From: Kitasatospora sp. MAA4
GTDB taxonomy: Bacteria > Actinomycetota > Actinomycetes > Streptomycetales > Streptomycetaceae
Reading direction: 5' to 3'
Length of the DNA: 64,000 nucleotides
Assembly (NCBI RefSeq): GCF_029893355.1
Contig: NZ_JARZAI010000002.1
Location: 434,001-498,000, forward strand
Shown one piece after another: positions 1 through 8,905 of the stretch. Each line of letters starts with the position of its first letter. Position 1 is the stretch's first letter. Made by a program: the position numbers and the translations under genes. Under the pieces are notes generated by a model. That model was not told where the DNA came from. It ran no database searches and was given only the letters and a program-made list of their open reading frames with translations.

Positions 1-1620
1 CACACCAGCGTGCGCACCCCGGTCGTCCCGCCGAACACCGACCAGATCAGCTGGGGTGTCACGGTGTACGGCAACGGCACGCTGACCACCGACGACTACA
101 CCATGGAGGACGCCACCGTGCCGGCCACCGGCTCGGTCTGCACGGCCGGCAGCGCCTGCACCGCCGGCTCCTGGCAGGTGATGCCGTTCCTGAACCCGGT
201 GCGCAGCATGCACGCCATCGTGCTGCACGACGGCAGGGTGCTGCTGATGGCGGGCTCCGGCAACGACCCGATGGCCTTCGCCGCCGGTACCTTCACCTCG
301 GCCGTCTACGACCCGTCCAACGGCACGTTCCATCAGATCCCGACGCCCGCCGACATGTTCTGCTCGGGCCACGTGCAGCTGCCGGACGGCCGGGTGCTGA
401 TCGTGGGCGGCACCAAGTCCTACCCCGCCGCCGACGCCAGCCACGGCTACGAGGGCCTCAACACCGGGTACGTCTTCGACCCGGCGACCCAGGCCTACAC
501 GCGCACCAACGACATGAACGACGGCCACTGGTACCCCTCGGCCACCGAGATGGGCGACGGCGACATCGTCAGCTTCGGCGGCCTGCGCGGGGACTCCAGC
601 GGCAGCGTCACCACCGAGCTGTACTCCGCCGCCGCGCAGACCTGGCAGCCGACCTGGAAGGTCCACCAGAGCTGGAACTTCTGGGGCCTGTACCCCTCGA
701 TGGTGCTGATGCAGGACGGCCGGCTCTTCTACACCGGCAGCCACGTCTTCGGCAACGGCACGCCCGGCGCGGGTGCCTCGATCTACGACTACAACGCCAA
801 CACCGTCACCGACGTCCCCGGGTTGCAGAGCAAGGACACCCGCGACCAGTCGATGAGCGTCATGCTGCCGCCCGCCCAGGACCAGCGGGTGCTCACCGTC
901 GGCGGCGGCAACATCGTCAGCAACGTGGACGCCGGACGGCAGACCGACATCGTCGACCTCAAGGCCGCCGCCCCCGCGTACACGCCCGGTCCGCTGCTTC
1001 CGCAGGGCAAACTGGCCGACGGCAGCCCCGAGTCGGGCGCCCAGGGCAAGATGTACGTCTCCACCGTGCTGCTGCCCAACGGCCAGGTCTTCGAGACCAA
1101 CGGTGGCCTGCACAACCGGGCCGATCCGGTCTTCGAGGCCTCGATGTTCGACCCGACCACCAACACCTTCACCCCCGCGATGGCCACCGACCCGATCCCG
1201 CGGACCTACCACTCGGCCTCCTTCCTGCTGCCCGACGGCCGGGTGATGACGGTGGGCGACAACCCGGGCAACGGCAGCTTCGACATGCACGTCTCGCTCT
1301 ACACCCCGCCCTACCTCTACCAGGGCGCCCGCCCGCAGATCACCAGCGTGGCCGACACCATGTGGTCCTACGGCTCCAGCCAGCACATCACCGTGGACGC
1401 GCCGATCGTCCGCGCCGAGCTGATCCGCCCGGCCGCCGTCACGCACTCCTCCGACCCCAACCAGCGCTTCGTGGACCTGCCGCTGAGCGTCAACGGGGAC
1501 GGCAGCGTCAACCTCAACGTGACCAGCAACCCGAACCTCGCGCCGCCCGGGTACTACATGCTCTTCGCGGTCAACGCGAACGGCGTGCCCTCGGTGGCGC
1601 AGTGGGTCCATCTGATGTGA
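1..1620 (+). CDS. Galactose oxidase/glyoxal oxidase-like copper radical oxidase, C-terminal part (5' end outside window)
   Basis: The reading frame is open from base 1, so the N terminus lies upstream. Kelch-like beta-propeller repeats carry LPDGRVLIVGG-type blades, followed by the C-terminal Ig-like DUF1929 region ending APPGYYMLFAVNANGVPS. The residues expected of a copper radical oxidase are present (numbered from the GTG at base 10): Cys118 in MFCSGH and Tyr175 in HWYPS, which form the thioether-linked cofactor pair in the family, the Tyr400-His401 pair in TYHSAS, and His479 in VTHSSD as a further copper ligand. Such enzymes oxidise alcohols or aldehydes to give hydrogen peroxide. The streptomycete homologue GlxA acts in hyphal-tip glycan deposition, but whether this is GlxA or a paralogue cannot be told without the upstream neighbours. 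An excalibur-type protein follows 34 bp downstream. Confidence 0.85.
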   Translation, partial: HTSVRTPVVPPNTDQISWGVTVYGNGTLTTDDYTMEDATVPATGSVCTAGSACTAGSWQVMPFLNPVRSMHAIVLHDGRVLLMAGSGNDPMAFAAGTFTSAVYDPSNGTFHQIPTPADMFCSGHVQLPDGRVLIVGGTKSYPAADASHGYEGLNTGYVFDPATQAYTRTNDMNDGHWYPSATEMGDGDIVSFGGLRGDSSGSVTTELYSAAAQTWQPTWKVHQSWNFWGLYPSMVLMQDGRLFYTGSHVFGNGTPGAGASIYDYNANTVTDVPGLQSKDTRDQSMSVMLPPAQDQRVLTVGGGNIVSNVDAGRQTDIVDLKAAAPAYTPGPLLPQGKLADGSPESGAQGKMYVSTVLLPNGQVFETNGGLHNRADPVFEASMFDPTTNTFTPAMATDPIPRTYHSASFLLPDGRVMTVGDNPGNGSFDMHVSLYTPPYLYQGARPQITSVADTMWSYGSSQHITVDAPIVRAELIRPAAVTHSSDPNQRFVDLPLSVNGDGSVNLNVTSNPNLAPPGYYMLFAVNANGVPSVAQWVHLM

Positions 1621-1654
1621 CGTTCCGTCATCTTCCTGCTCCGAGGAGACTCGT

Positions 1655-2101
1655 GTGAACCTTCCTGGTACGAAGACCGCCGGGCTGCTGACCGTCGTGG
1701 GCCTGGCCGTGGGCGTGTCCCTGATGCTCCCGGCCACCGGCGCCCAGTCCCGCCCGGTCCCGCCGGGCGCGGCGCAGCAGCGGCAGCGGCCCGCCCCGCA
1801 CGTCATGGACTTCGCCCAGGGCCTGAGCGCCCCGGCGAGGCGGTCGGCGGCCGTGCCGCAGGCCGGGGGCGCGCCCGTCGCGGCCACCGCCGACGGGTGC
1901 GACCACGCCTACGGCGACATCAACGTCTGCGTGCCGTGGACGTTTCCGGCCGCGGCCGGCACCGCCCCCGGCGACGGGTGCCGCTGGTTGCTGGCCCACG
2001 GCTACCCCGCTCTGGCCGTCCACGGCCGCGACCGGCTGGGCCTGGACACCGACCACGACGGCACCGCCTGCGACCACGGCGACGCGGGCGCCGGCGGCTG
2101 A
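1655..2101 (+). CDS. Secreted excalibur-type calcium-binding protein
   Basis: A 148-residue protein starting at GTG with GAGGAG (about 1643-1648) upstream. A hydrophobic N-terminal segment (residues about 8-30) looks like a signal peptide, followed by an Ala/Pro/Gln-rich linker. The C-terminal 45 residues contain four cysteines and end in the acidic loop DTDHDGTACD, the hallmark of the excalibur domain (DxDxDGxxCE-like calcium loop). The gene lies only 34 bp after the copper oxidase and is probably co-transcribed with it. Its function is unknown; a surface-associated calcium-binding role is inferred from the motif. The domain assignment is fairly secure, the function is not. Confidence 0.7.
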   Translation: MNLPGTKTAGLLTVVGLAVGVSLMLPATGAQSRPVPPGAAQQRQRPAPHVMDFAQGLSAPARRSAAVPQAGGAPVAATADGCDHAYGDINVCVPWTFPAAAGTAPGDGCRWLLAHGYPALAVHGRDRLGLDTDHDGTACDHGDAGAGG

Positions 2102-2585
2102 GCCGAAGTCAGCCGAAAAGCGGGCAGAACCGAATGTGCCTGTCTCTGCCGTTTGTTATTCAGTGAATACCACTGTGATGCAACCGTGGTGAATTCAAAT
2201 CTGTTTCCAGATGCCCCAAAGTGCTATTCCGGGGGGTCGGTGCTACGCGCGATGATCACGCTGACCTGCGGATTTCCCGCACATCTGGGAACTGCCCGGT
2301 GGAAACCTGAGAATTGCCTGTTGACCGCTGTTCAGCTGTTCTGATTTGCTTCAGCGCGACGGCGGCGGCATCACCGACCTGGTAGTGACTGACCGACAGT
2401 TGTCGTGGTCCAGACCTCTATTCCTTTCCGCGACCCTCTTCAGTGCGCCCGTTTTCCCCACCCGGGCGCATAGCGGAATGGCGAGAGCACGGTCCCGGCG
2501 GGCCAATCGGCCCACGTTCTGGAAAGCCGCCGCCCGACTCCCGATCGGAGTGTGGACGGCGGGTTCACGAGAGGAACCCTCCCCC
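2102..2585. other. Non-coding region, relatively AT-rich
   Basis: There is no credible gene here. The first half is clearly richer in A+T than the surrounding genes. A TTGACC hexamer at 2321-2326 could be a -35 box, but the -10 partner is weak. A GAGGAA ribosome-binding site sits just before the next gene start. The 5' regulatory region of the following exoprotein most likely lies here. Confidence 0.5.
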
Positions 2586-4505
2586 ATGGGTAGCCCCCAC
2601 ACCACGCGCCTCGCGCGGCGGGCCGCGCTGACCGGCGCAGTCTCCCTCGCCGTCGCCGCCGCCGGCCTGATGGCCGCTCCGGCCCAGGCCGCCGCGCCCA
2701 GCGCGCCGGCCGCGGCGTCGCAGAGCGCCAACCCGTTCAGCCCGTCGTACCAGCACGCGTACCGCCACGGCGCGGTGCCGACGCTCAAGCAGCACACCCA
2801 GATGAACAGCTGGGCCACCAGCCACGCCGCCACCACCGCGGCGACCGGCCCCGAGACGCTGTCCTACGGCGGCGGCGTCGACGGCATAGGCGTCCAGAGC
2901 GGCCACTCCAAGGTCTACCTGGTGTTCTACGGCAGCCAGTGGGGCACGCAGGGCACGGACTCCAGCGGCAACGCGACCTTCACCGGTGACCCGAGCGGCA
3001 CCGCGCCGGTCACCCAGAAGATGTTCAAGGGCATCGGCACCAACAACGAGCTGTGGTCGGCCGACCTGACCCAGTGGTGCGACGGCCCGAACGTGGCCAG
3101 CGGCGCGACCAGCTGCCCGTCGAACGCCAACTTCATCCCGTACCAGGCCGGTGGCGTGCTCTCCGGTATCTGGTACGACAACTCGGCCGCCTCGCCGAGC
3201 GCCGCGACCGGCAACCAGCTGGCCCAGGAAGGTGTCAAGGCCGCCGGCCACTTCGGCAACACCACGCCGGCCGCCAACCGCGACGCCTACTACATCGTCC
3301 TGTCGCCCCACGGCACCGACCCGGACGGCTACCAGGACCCCAACACGGGCTACTGCGCCTGGCACGACTGGAACGGCGACACCACGCTGAACGGTGGCGC
3401 GGCCAGCTCGCCCTACGGCGACATCGCGTTCAGTAACCAGCCGTACAACGTGGACCAGGGCGCGGGCTGCGGCGTCGGCTTCGTCAACTCGCCCGGTACG
3501 CTCGACGGCTACACCATGACGCTCGGCCACGAGTGGCACGAGATGATGTCGGACCAGAACCCGGCCGGCGGCTGGACCAACCACACCGGTGACGCCACCT
3601 ACAACGGCCAGGAGAACTCCGACGAGTGCGCCTGGCTGAAGCCCGGCACCACCGGCGGCGCGGCCAACGTCGCGTTCGGCACCGGCACCTTCGCCGAGCA
3701 GGCCAGCTGGTCCAACGACACCAACGCGTGCTCCATCTCGCACCCGATCGTCGGCGGCGGCTCGACCGGCTCCAACACGGTCACCGTCACCGCCCCGGGC
3801 AACCAGAGCGGCACCGTCGGCACCGCCGTCAGCCTGCAGGTCAAGGGCACTGACAGCGACTCGACCCAGAGCCTGACCTACTCGGCCACCGGCCTGCCGG
3901 CCGGCCTGTCGATCAGCTCCACCGGCCTGATCACCGGCACCCCGACCGCCGCCGGCACCTCGTCCGTCACGGTCACCGCCAAGGACAGCACCGGCGCCAC
4001 GGGCAGCAGCACCTTCAGCTTCACCGTCGCCCCGGTCTCCACCGGCTGCACCCCGGCCCAGCTGATCGGCAACGGCGGCTTCGAGACCGGTAGCGCCGCT
4101 CCCTGGACCGCCACCTCCGGCGTGATCAACAGCGACACCACCTCCGAGCCCGCCAACTCCGGCAGCTACGACGCCTGGCTGGACGGCTACGGCAGTGCCC
4201 ACACCGACACCCTGTCGCAGGCCGTCAAGATCCCGGCCGGCTGCAAGGCCAGCTTCACCTACTTCCTGCACATCGACACCGCCAAGACCGGTACCACCGC
4301 CGCCGACAAGCTCACCGTCACGGCCAACGGCACCACGCTCCAGACGTTCTCCAACGTGAACGCCAACACCGGCTACACCCAGGAGACCGTCGACCTCTCG
4401 GCCTACGCCGGCCAGACGGTCACCCTGAAGTACACCGGCGTCGAGAACTCCTCCTCGGCGCAGACCAGCTTCGTCATCGACGACGCCGCGGTGAACGTCT
4501 CCTGA
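2586..4505 (+). CDS. Large secreted protein: metalloprotease-like domain, putative Ig domain and C-terminal beta-sandwich
   Basis: Start ATG 2586 was chosen because it has GAGGAA upstream and begins a classic signal peptide ([18 protein letters not shown], hydrophobic stretch, APAQAA cleavage site). The frame is open further upstream, but that part has no signal character. The protein is 639 residues. Residues about 95-390 form a cysteine-containing globular domain with the segment [12 protein letters not shown] followed by [10 protein letters not shown]. This resembles the HExxE...E arrangement of phosphate-induced/exordium-like and related metal-dependent families, but it is not a true HExxH zinc site. 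Residues about 395-495 are a putative Ig (He_PIG) domain with [14 protein letters not shown] and GTPTAAGTS. The last about 140 residues begin NGGFETG and look like a carbohydrate-binding or pre-peptidase-like sandwich. Probable extracellular enzyme or adhesin; activity unknown. Confidence 0.75.
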   Translation: MGSPHTTRLARRAALTGAVSLAVAAAGLMAAPAQAAAPSAPAAASQSANPFSPSYQHAYRHGAVPTLKQHTQMNSWATSHAATTAATGPETLSYGGGVDGIGVQSGHSKVYLVFYGSQWGTQGTDSSGNATFTGDPSGTAPVTQKMFKGIGTNNELWSADLTQWCDGPNVASGATSCPSNANFIPYQAGGVLSGIWYDNSAASPSAATGNQLAQEGVKAAGHFGNTTPAANRDAYYIVLSPHGTDPDGYQDPNTGYCAWHDWNGDTTLNGGAASSPYGDIAFSNQPYNVDQGAGCGVGFVNSPGTLDGYTMTLGHEWHEMMSDQNPAGGWTNHTGDATYNGQENSDECAWLKPGTTGGAANVAFGTGTFAEQASWSNDTNACSISHPIVGGGSTGSNTVTVTAPGNQSGTVGTAVSLQVKGTDSDSTQSLTYSATGLPAGLSISSTGLITGTPTAAGTSSVTVTAKDSTGATGSSTFSFTVAPVSTGCTPAQLIGNGGFETGSAAPWTATSGVINSDTTSEPANSGSYDAWLDGYGSAHTDTLSQAVKIPAGCKASFTYFLHIDTAKTGTTAADKLTVTANGTTLQTFSNVNANTGYTQETVDLSAYAGQTVTLKYTGVENSSSAQTSFVIDDAAVNVS

Positions 4506-4535
4506 CCCGCAGCACCTGGTAGCACCTGACAAGCA

Positions 4536-4582
4536 ACCGAGCGCACTGGTACAGGCCGAAAGCCTGTACCAGTGCGCTCGGT
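4536..4582. terminator. Strong intrinsic hairpin terminator
   Basis: A perfect 21-bp inverted repeat (4536-4556 with 4562-4582) around a 5-base CGAAA loop, 30 bp after the stop of the upstream exoprotein gene. The symmetric stem could act in both directions between the two convergent genes. No U-tract is needed for many actinomycete hairpin terminators. Confidence 0.85.
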
Positions 4583-4583
4583 C

Positions 4584-4613
4584 GTGGGAGCCGGTCGGCG
4601 GACCGGCTCCCAC
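4584..4613. terminator. Second hairpin terminator in tandem
   Basis: A perfect 13-bp inverted repeat (4584-4596 with 4601-4613), loop GGCG, starting 1 bp after the first hairpin and 17 bp from the end of the convergent BNR-repeat gene. It probably serves the gene on the minus strand. Confidence 0.75.
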
Positions 4614-4630
4614 TGCTGTTCTGCTAGCTG

Positions 4631-7246
4631 CTAGTCCTGCTCCCCGCAGTCGCGCAGGGAGATCGACCAGATGCCGCGACCGTGGGTGGCCGCGTAGAGG
4701 CGGCCGTCCGGGCCCAGTTCGAGCTGGTCGACGGCGACGGCCGGCAGCCGGCCCACGCGGTTCCAGTCGGTGCGGCCCGGGGCGCGGTAGAGCACGCCGA
4801 GGTCGGTGCCGAGGGCCAGTCCGCCGCCCTTGGTGAGGACCAGGGAGTCCGCCGGGACGTCCGGCAGGTCGGTGGAGATGTCGCTCCAGTGCGCTCCGGC
4901 GTCCGTGGACTCGAAGACGTGGCCGACGCCGGCGCCCGGTCCGGCCGTCCACGCGCGGGAGAAGCCGTTGACGGTGAGGAACACATGGGCGGAGTCGGCC
5001 GGGTCGACGGTCAGGCCGGAGAGGTAGCGGTTGGGGACGGTGGCGTCCACGGGCAGGTTCAGCTGCTGCCAGCCGGTGCCGTCGGCGTTGCCGACCGCGA
5101 TTCCGCGGGCGAAGCCCTGGCTGTCGCACGGTCCGCACCAGGCCGCGTAGACCTTGCCGCCGGAGGCCGCGACGGCGGTGGCGACATGCCCGGCGCCCAG
5201 GTCGAAGGCGCTGGTCCAGGCGCTGGAGCTGCGGATGGCGTAGCCCTGGTTCTGCACCCAGACGTGTCGGCCGCCGGCGATCCAGAGGTTGCCGTTCTGC
5301 CCGTCGGCGGCGAGCGGGGCGATGAAGCGGGCCCCGGCGCCGGAGAGGGCGTTGTCGGGCGGGGCGACCGAGAAGGTGGTCGCCTTGGTCGGGTCGACCA
5401 GGTAACTGCCGTCGTTGACCGCGCAGTTCTGGGTGACGTTGATCGCCAGGTAGACGTACTCCTGGGCGATGTTGCAGCCGTTGGCCGGGTCGGTCAGCGT
5501 CTCGCCGCCGTCGCCGCCGAAGTTGGAGCCCATCACCGTGTCGCGGCCGCGCAGCATCGACTGGCCGTTGTCCTGAAGCCCGCCGGTGACCGAGACGCCG
5601 CCGTAGGTGAGGTCCTTGCCGACGCCGACCGAGTAGTACTGGAGGGTGTCGATGGTGCCGTCGTTCAGCGAGGCCCAGTCGGTGCCGTGGCCGGAGGCGT
5701 CCACCGCGCCGTTCAGCGGGCGGCGGTAGATGCCGCCGTCGTTGCCGGCGAAGAGGAACGGCGTGCCGTGGTAGCTGCCGACCGCCAGCGCGTGCTGGTC
5801 GGGGTGCGTGGTCTGCGGGCAGCTGCCGCTCTGCTGGGTCGGATCGATGCTCCAGCACGGGAAATTGAAGTTCCAGTACGGTCCGGCCGTGTTCCAGTTC
5901 GAGCCGCCGTCGGTGGTCTCGAAGACCTCCTCCAGACCCGCGTAGACGTGCTCGGGGTTGCTCGGGTCGACCTGGAGCGACTGGTCGTACCAGGACTGGA
6001 GGCCCGGCAGGTCCCCGGGCATGGTCAGCGCGGAGCCGGAGGCGGCGAGCTTCTTGTCGTCCGCGATCCTGGTCCAGGGGCCCAGCGGGGAACCGGACTT
6101 GGAGACGAAGATGCCGGCCAGCGCACTGTCCGGGTTGGTCGCCTGGAGCGCGGGCGACTGGTCGATGGCGTAGTAGCGCGAGCCGTCGGCCGAGCGGGCG
6201 AAGGTCACCTCGCCGACGTTCGCGGCATCCGTCGGCAGGTCGCCGAGCGCGGTCAGCCGCTGCCAACTGCCGTCCGCTGCCTTGCTGTAGAACCCGTTGT
6301 AGGCGTCACCGCTGCGCCAGCCCACGGCGAGAACCACCTTGGAGGGGTCCTTGGGGTCGATCGCGACGTCGTTGGTGATGTTCTGGTAGGGCGCGCTCGG
6401 GTCGGTGGCGAGCGAACCACCCGGCAGGTAGGCCGGGTTGGGAGCGAACTCCAGGGTCCATGCGCCGCGCAGGTCGGTCATGGAGTGGCTCCAGACGCCC
6501 TTGCTGGTGGCGGCCCAGACCCGGTCGCCGCCGAAGCGCAGCTCGTGGATGGTGGTGCTGTCCAGCTCGGCGCCGCCGACCCGGCTGCGGGTGCTGAAGG
6601 TGCCCTGCTGGGGGTGGTCGAGCACGTAGACGCCGCTGCCGAGGTAGGCGTCCGAGCTGGTGGTCGCCTCGCCGGTGCCGAGCCAGAGCCGGCCCCGGGC
6701 GTCCAGGGCCAGGGCGCCGGTGGCCTGGGTGGGCAGCTGGTCGCTGATCGGCTGCCACTGGCCGCCGCCGACCGAGGAGCGCCAGACGCCGCCGCCGGCG
6801 CTGCCGGTGTAGACGTGTCCGGAGTCGTCGGCCGCCACGGCCGCCATCCGGCCGGTGACGTTGCCCATCCCCGCACTGGAGTTGGAGGAGACGTCACGGT
6901 AGCGGGGGTCGTCGGAGTTGTAGGGCAGGCCGGTCAGGTGCTTCCAGGCGCCGCCGGTTCCCGGCAGTGCCTGCAGCGCGCTCCAGGCGGCCGAGAAGGC
7001 GCCCGGTGCGACGGTGCCGGGGGACGTACGGGCCTCGGCGCGCTGGTCGGCGCCCTCCTGTATCTCGTCAGCCTCGCCGCCGCCGTCACCCGTGCCGCCG
7101 TCCAGCGGCCGTAGGGCGGAGTTGAGTGGGGGATGGGTCAGGGCGGGGTGCAGCGGGGTGGCGCCGGCTGGTGAGCCGACCAGTCCCAGGGTTGCGGCGA
7201 GGGCGCAGATCGTGAGCCATCGCCTGGTGCGCAGTGCTGCCGACAA
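4631..7246 (-). CDS. Secreted BNR/Asp-box beta-propeller protein (sialidase/sortilin-like fold)
   Basis: An 871-residue protein starting with TTG at 7246. GGGAGG lies 5 bases upstream and no better in-frame start precedes it. The N terminus has a signal peptide (about 28 residues, ending SPAGA). The rest consists of repeated propeller blades, for example YTGSAGGGVWRS, RLWLGTGEA, VFETTDGGSNW, VFESTDAGAHWS and the terminal YAATHGRGIWSISL. These are the Asp-box (SxDxGxxW) motifs of BNR proteins, VPS10/sortilin-like propellers and GH74-type xyloglucanases. No catalytic residues can be assigned with confidence, so the protein may be an enzyme on polysaccharide or only a binding propeller. It converges with the Ig-domain exoprotein gene. 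Confidence 0.75.
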   Translation of the reverse strand: MSAALRTRRWLTICALAATLGLVGSPAGATPLHPALTHPPLNSALRPLDGGTGDGGGEADEIQEGADQRAEARTSPGTVAPGAFSAAWSALQALPGTGGAWKHLTGLPYNSDDPRYRDVSSNSSAGMGNVTGRMAAVAADDSGHVYTGSAGGGVWRSSVGGGQWQPISDQLPTQATGALALDARGRLWLGTGEATTSSDAYLGSGVYVLDHPQQGTFSTRSRVGGAELDSTTIHELRFGGDRVWAATSKGVWSHSMTDLRGAWTLEFAPNPAYLPGGSLATDPSAPYQNITNDVAIDPKDPSKVVLAVGWRSGDAYNGFYSKAADGSWQRLTALGDLPTDAANVGEVTFARSADGSRYYAIDQSPALQATNPDSALAGIFVSKSGSPLGPWTRIADDKKLAASGSALTMPGDLPGLQSWYDQSLQVDPSNPEHVYAGLEEVFETTDGGSNWNTAGPYWNFNFPCWSIDPTQQSGSCPQTTHPDQHALAVGSYHGTPFLFAGNDGGIYRRPLNGAVDASGHGTDWASLNDGTIDTLQYYSVGVGKDLTYGGVSVTGGLQDNGQSMLRGRDTVMGSNFGGDGGETLTDPANGCNIAQEYVYLAINVTQNCAVNDGSYLVDPTKATTFSVAPPDNALSGAGARFIAPLAADGQNGNLWIAGGRHVWVQNQGYAIRSSSAWTSAFDLGAGHVATAVAASGGKVYAAWCGPCDSQGFARGIAVGNADGTGWQQLNLPVDATVPNRYLSGLTVDPADSAHVFLTVNGFSRAWTAGPGAGVGHVFESTDAGAHWSDISTDLPDVPADSLVLTKGGGLALGTDLGVLYRAPGRTDWNRVGRLPAVAVDQLELGPDGRLYAATHGRGIWSISLRDCGEQD

Positions 7247-7413
7247 CAGAACCTCCCAGTCGTCATTGACGGTTCGCGATGCCGCCGGCAGGGGGATTCC
7301 TGCTCGGCGGCACCGGCGAGGGAGACTCGATCACGGCGTGGGGTGCGCCGGTGCCGGTAGGTCAAATATTGATCTATTCGTTGTCCAGCACCTGCCAGGG
7401 GGGTGACTCGGCG

Positions 7414-7752
7414 TCAGCGGGACGGGCTGGGCGACGCACTGTGGCGGTGGATCGGATCGACCGGGAACTGGCTGCCGCTCGACGGGACGGTGACGGGCCC
7501 TGTGCTGCTGCCGGGCGCGGGCGTCGACGAGGGCGTACCGGCGGAGGTCGGACCGGCCGAAGGCGTCGGGGTGGCGGTGGGTGTGTTGGAGGAGGTGGGG
7601 GTGGCGGTGGGGGTGCCGACCGGCACGCTGGAGGAGGACGCGATCGGGGACGGGGAGGTGTGCGAGGGCAGTGGCTTGGCCGTCGAGGAGCAGGCCGCGA
7701 GGGCTGCGACGATCGCTGCGGACACTGCGAGGGCTGCCAGGCGCCTGTTCAT
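7414..7752 (-). CDS. Small Ser/Thr/Pro-rich lipoprotein
   Basis: Start ATG 7752 was chosen because it opens a lipoprotein signal (MNRRLAALAVSAAIVAALAAC, lipobox LAAC at residue 21) with GGGAG about 10 bases upstream; the longer frame has no signal. The 112-residue protein after the lipid-anchor Cys is almost entirely Ser, Thr, Pro, Gly and Val. This is a low-complexity, probably extended cell-surface tail with no recognisable domain. It lies upstream of the propeller gene on the same strand with 167 bp between. Function unknown. Confidence 0.6.
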   Translation of the reverse strand: MNRRLAALAVSAAIVAALAACSSTAKPLPSHTSPSPIASSSSVPVGTPTATPTSSNTPTATPTPSAGPTSAGTPSSTPAPGSSTGPVTVPSSGSQFPVDPIHRHSASPSPSR

Positions 7753-7967
7753 CTGTCGGTGCTCCCATGCTGTGCGGGCTTCTGTTGCGGTTTCGGGCCT
7801 TGGACGGATCGGAGCGCCCGCCGGTTCCATCCGCCGGAGCGGGGACGACCGGCACGCCTGCGGCACCGCCTCCCCGTGCGCGGGCGGTGCGCGGCGTAGA
7901 AAGGGGGCGGCGGCGCTGGGCCGTCCTGTCCTCTGCCTGTCTTCTGCCTTGGGAATGGAGTTCGTCG

Positions 7968-8903
7968 ATGAAAGCCCTGGTGGCCACCGAGTACGCGACG
8001 CTCGACCGGATCTCCGTCACCGACCACCCGACACCGTCCCCCGGGCCGGGGCAGGTGCTGGTCAAGGTGGAGGCCGCCGCGCTCAACCCGCTGGACCTCG
8101 CGCTGATCACGGGCGCGATGAAGGACATGTTCCCCGTTGAGCACCCGTTGGTCATCGGCATGGACGTGGCCGGCACCGTCGCGAAGCTGGGGGAGGGCGT
8201 GACGGAGTACGCGCTCGGCGACCCGGTGCTCGCCTTCGTCGGCCAGGGCGGGACCGTCGCGGAGTACACGGTGGCGACGGTCGCCGACAGGTTCGCCAAG
8301 CGGCCCCCGGGGCTTGCCGCCGCCCAGGCCGCCGCGATTCCCGAGTCCGGGCTGACGGCCATGTGCCTGCTGCGCGCGGTCGGGCTCGCCGCGGGGGAGA
8401 GCCTGCTGGTGGTGGGCGCCACCGGCGGCATCGGCCTGTACGCCGTGCAGGTCGCCTCCTCACTCGGAGCCCAGGTGATCGCCACGGCCACGGCGGAGGA
8501 CGCCGAGTACATGAGGTCTCTCGGCGCCGCCGGCACGGTCGACTACAAGGCCGCGGACGTCGTCGCGGAGACCCTGCGCCTGGTGCCCGGCGGGGTGGAC
8601 GTGGTGCTCGACCTGGTCAACCGCGGTGAGGGACTGGTCGGTTCGGCGCGCGCGGCGCGTCCCGGCGGCCGGCTGGTCTCCCCGCTCTTCGGCCCCGATG
8701 ACCTGGGCCGCGAGGTGTCGGGCGTCTACATCGGGGGCTTCACCTCCGAGCCGGGAGACCTGGAGAAGCTGGCCGCCCGCGCGGCCGAGGGCACGCTGCG
8801 GGTGGAGATCGGCGCGAGCTACCCCCTCGCCGACGCGGCCCGCGCGGTCGCCGACTTCGCGGGCAAGCACATCCGCGGCAAGGTCGTCGTCACGGTGCCG
8901 TGA
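7968..8903 (+). CDS. NAD(P)H-dependent quinone oxidoreductase-type enzyme (zinc-free MDR family)
   Basis: A 311-residue protein. The ATG at 7968 has GGAATGGAG just upstream. The N-terminal GroES-like catalytic domain contains AAALNPLDLALITG and the GMDVAGTVAKLGEGV segment. The Rossmann domain carries the cofactor motif LLVVGATGGIGLYAVQVA. The cysteine and histidine zinc ligands of alcohol dehydrogenases are missing, as is usual for quinone-oxidoreductase relatives. The stop overlaps a GTG of the next gene (GTGA) and the probable ATG of the next gene is 2 bp further, so the two are translationally coupled. Substrate unknown. Confidence 0.85.
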   Translation: MKALVATEYATLDRISVTDHPTPSPGPGQVLVKVEAAALNPLDLALITGAMKDMFPVEHPLVIGMDVAGTVAKLGEGVTEYALGDPVLAFVGQGGTVAEYTVATVADRFAKRPPGLAAAQAAAIPESGLTAMCLLRAVGLAAGESLLVVGATGGIGLYAVQVASSLGAQVIATATAEDAEYMRSLGAAGTVDYKAADVVAETLRLVPGGVDVVLDLVNRGEGLVGSARAARPGGRLVSPLFGPDDLGREVSGVYIGGFTSEPGDLEKLAARAAEGTLRVEIGASYPLADAARAVADFAGKHIRGKVVVTVP

Positions 8904-8905
8904 GC

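Noticed and set aside
2310..2350. Promoter TTGACC with a -10 box before the Ig-domain exoprotein gene
   Set aside because: The hexamer at the expected -10 position (ATTTGC) is too weak to call.
2565..6266. Very long minus-strand open frame of 1233 codons
   Set aside because: It is antisense to the Ig-domain exoprotein and shifted against the BNR-propeller gene. Its Arg/Gly/Ala-rich composition is typical of a GC-rich shadow frame; both real genes have signal peptides and domain motifs.
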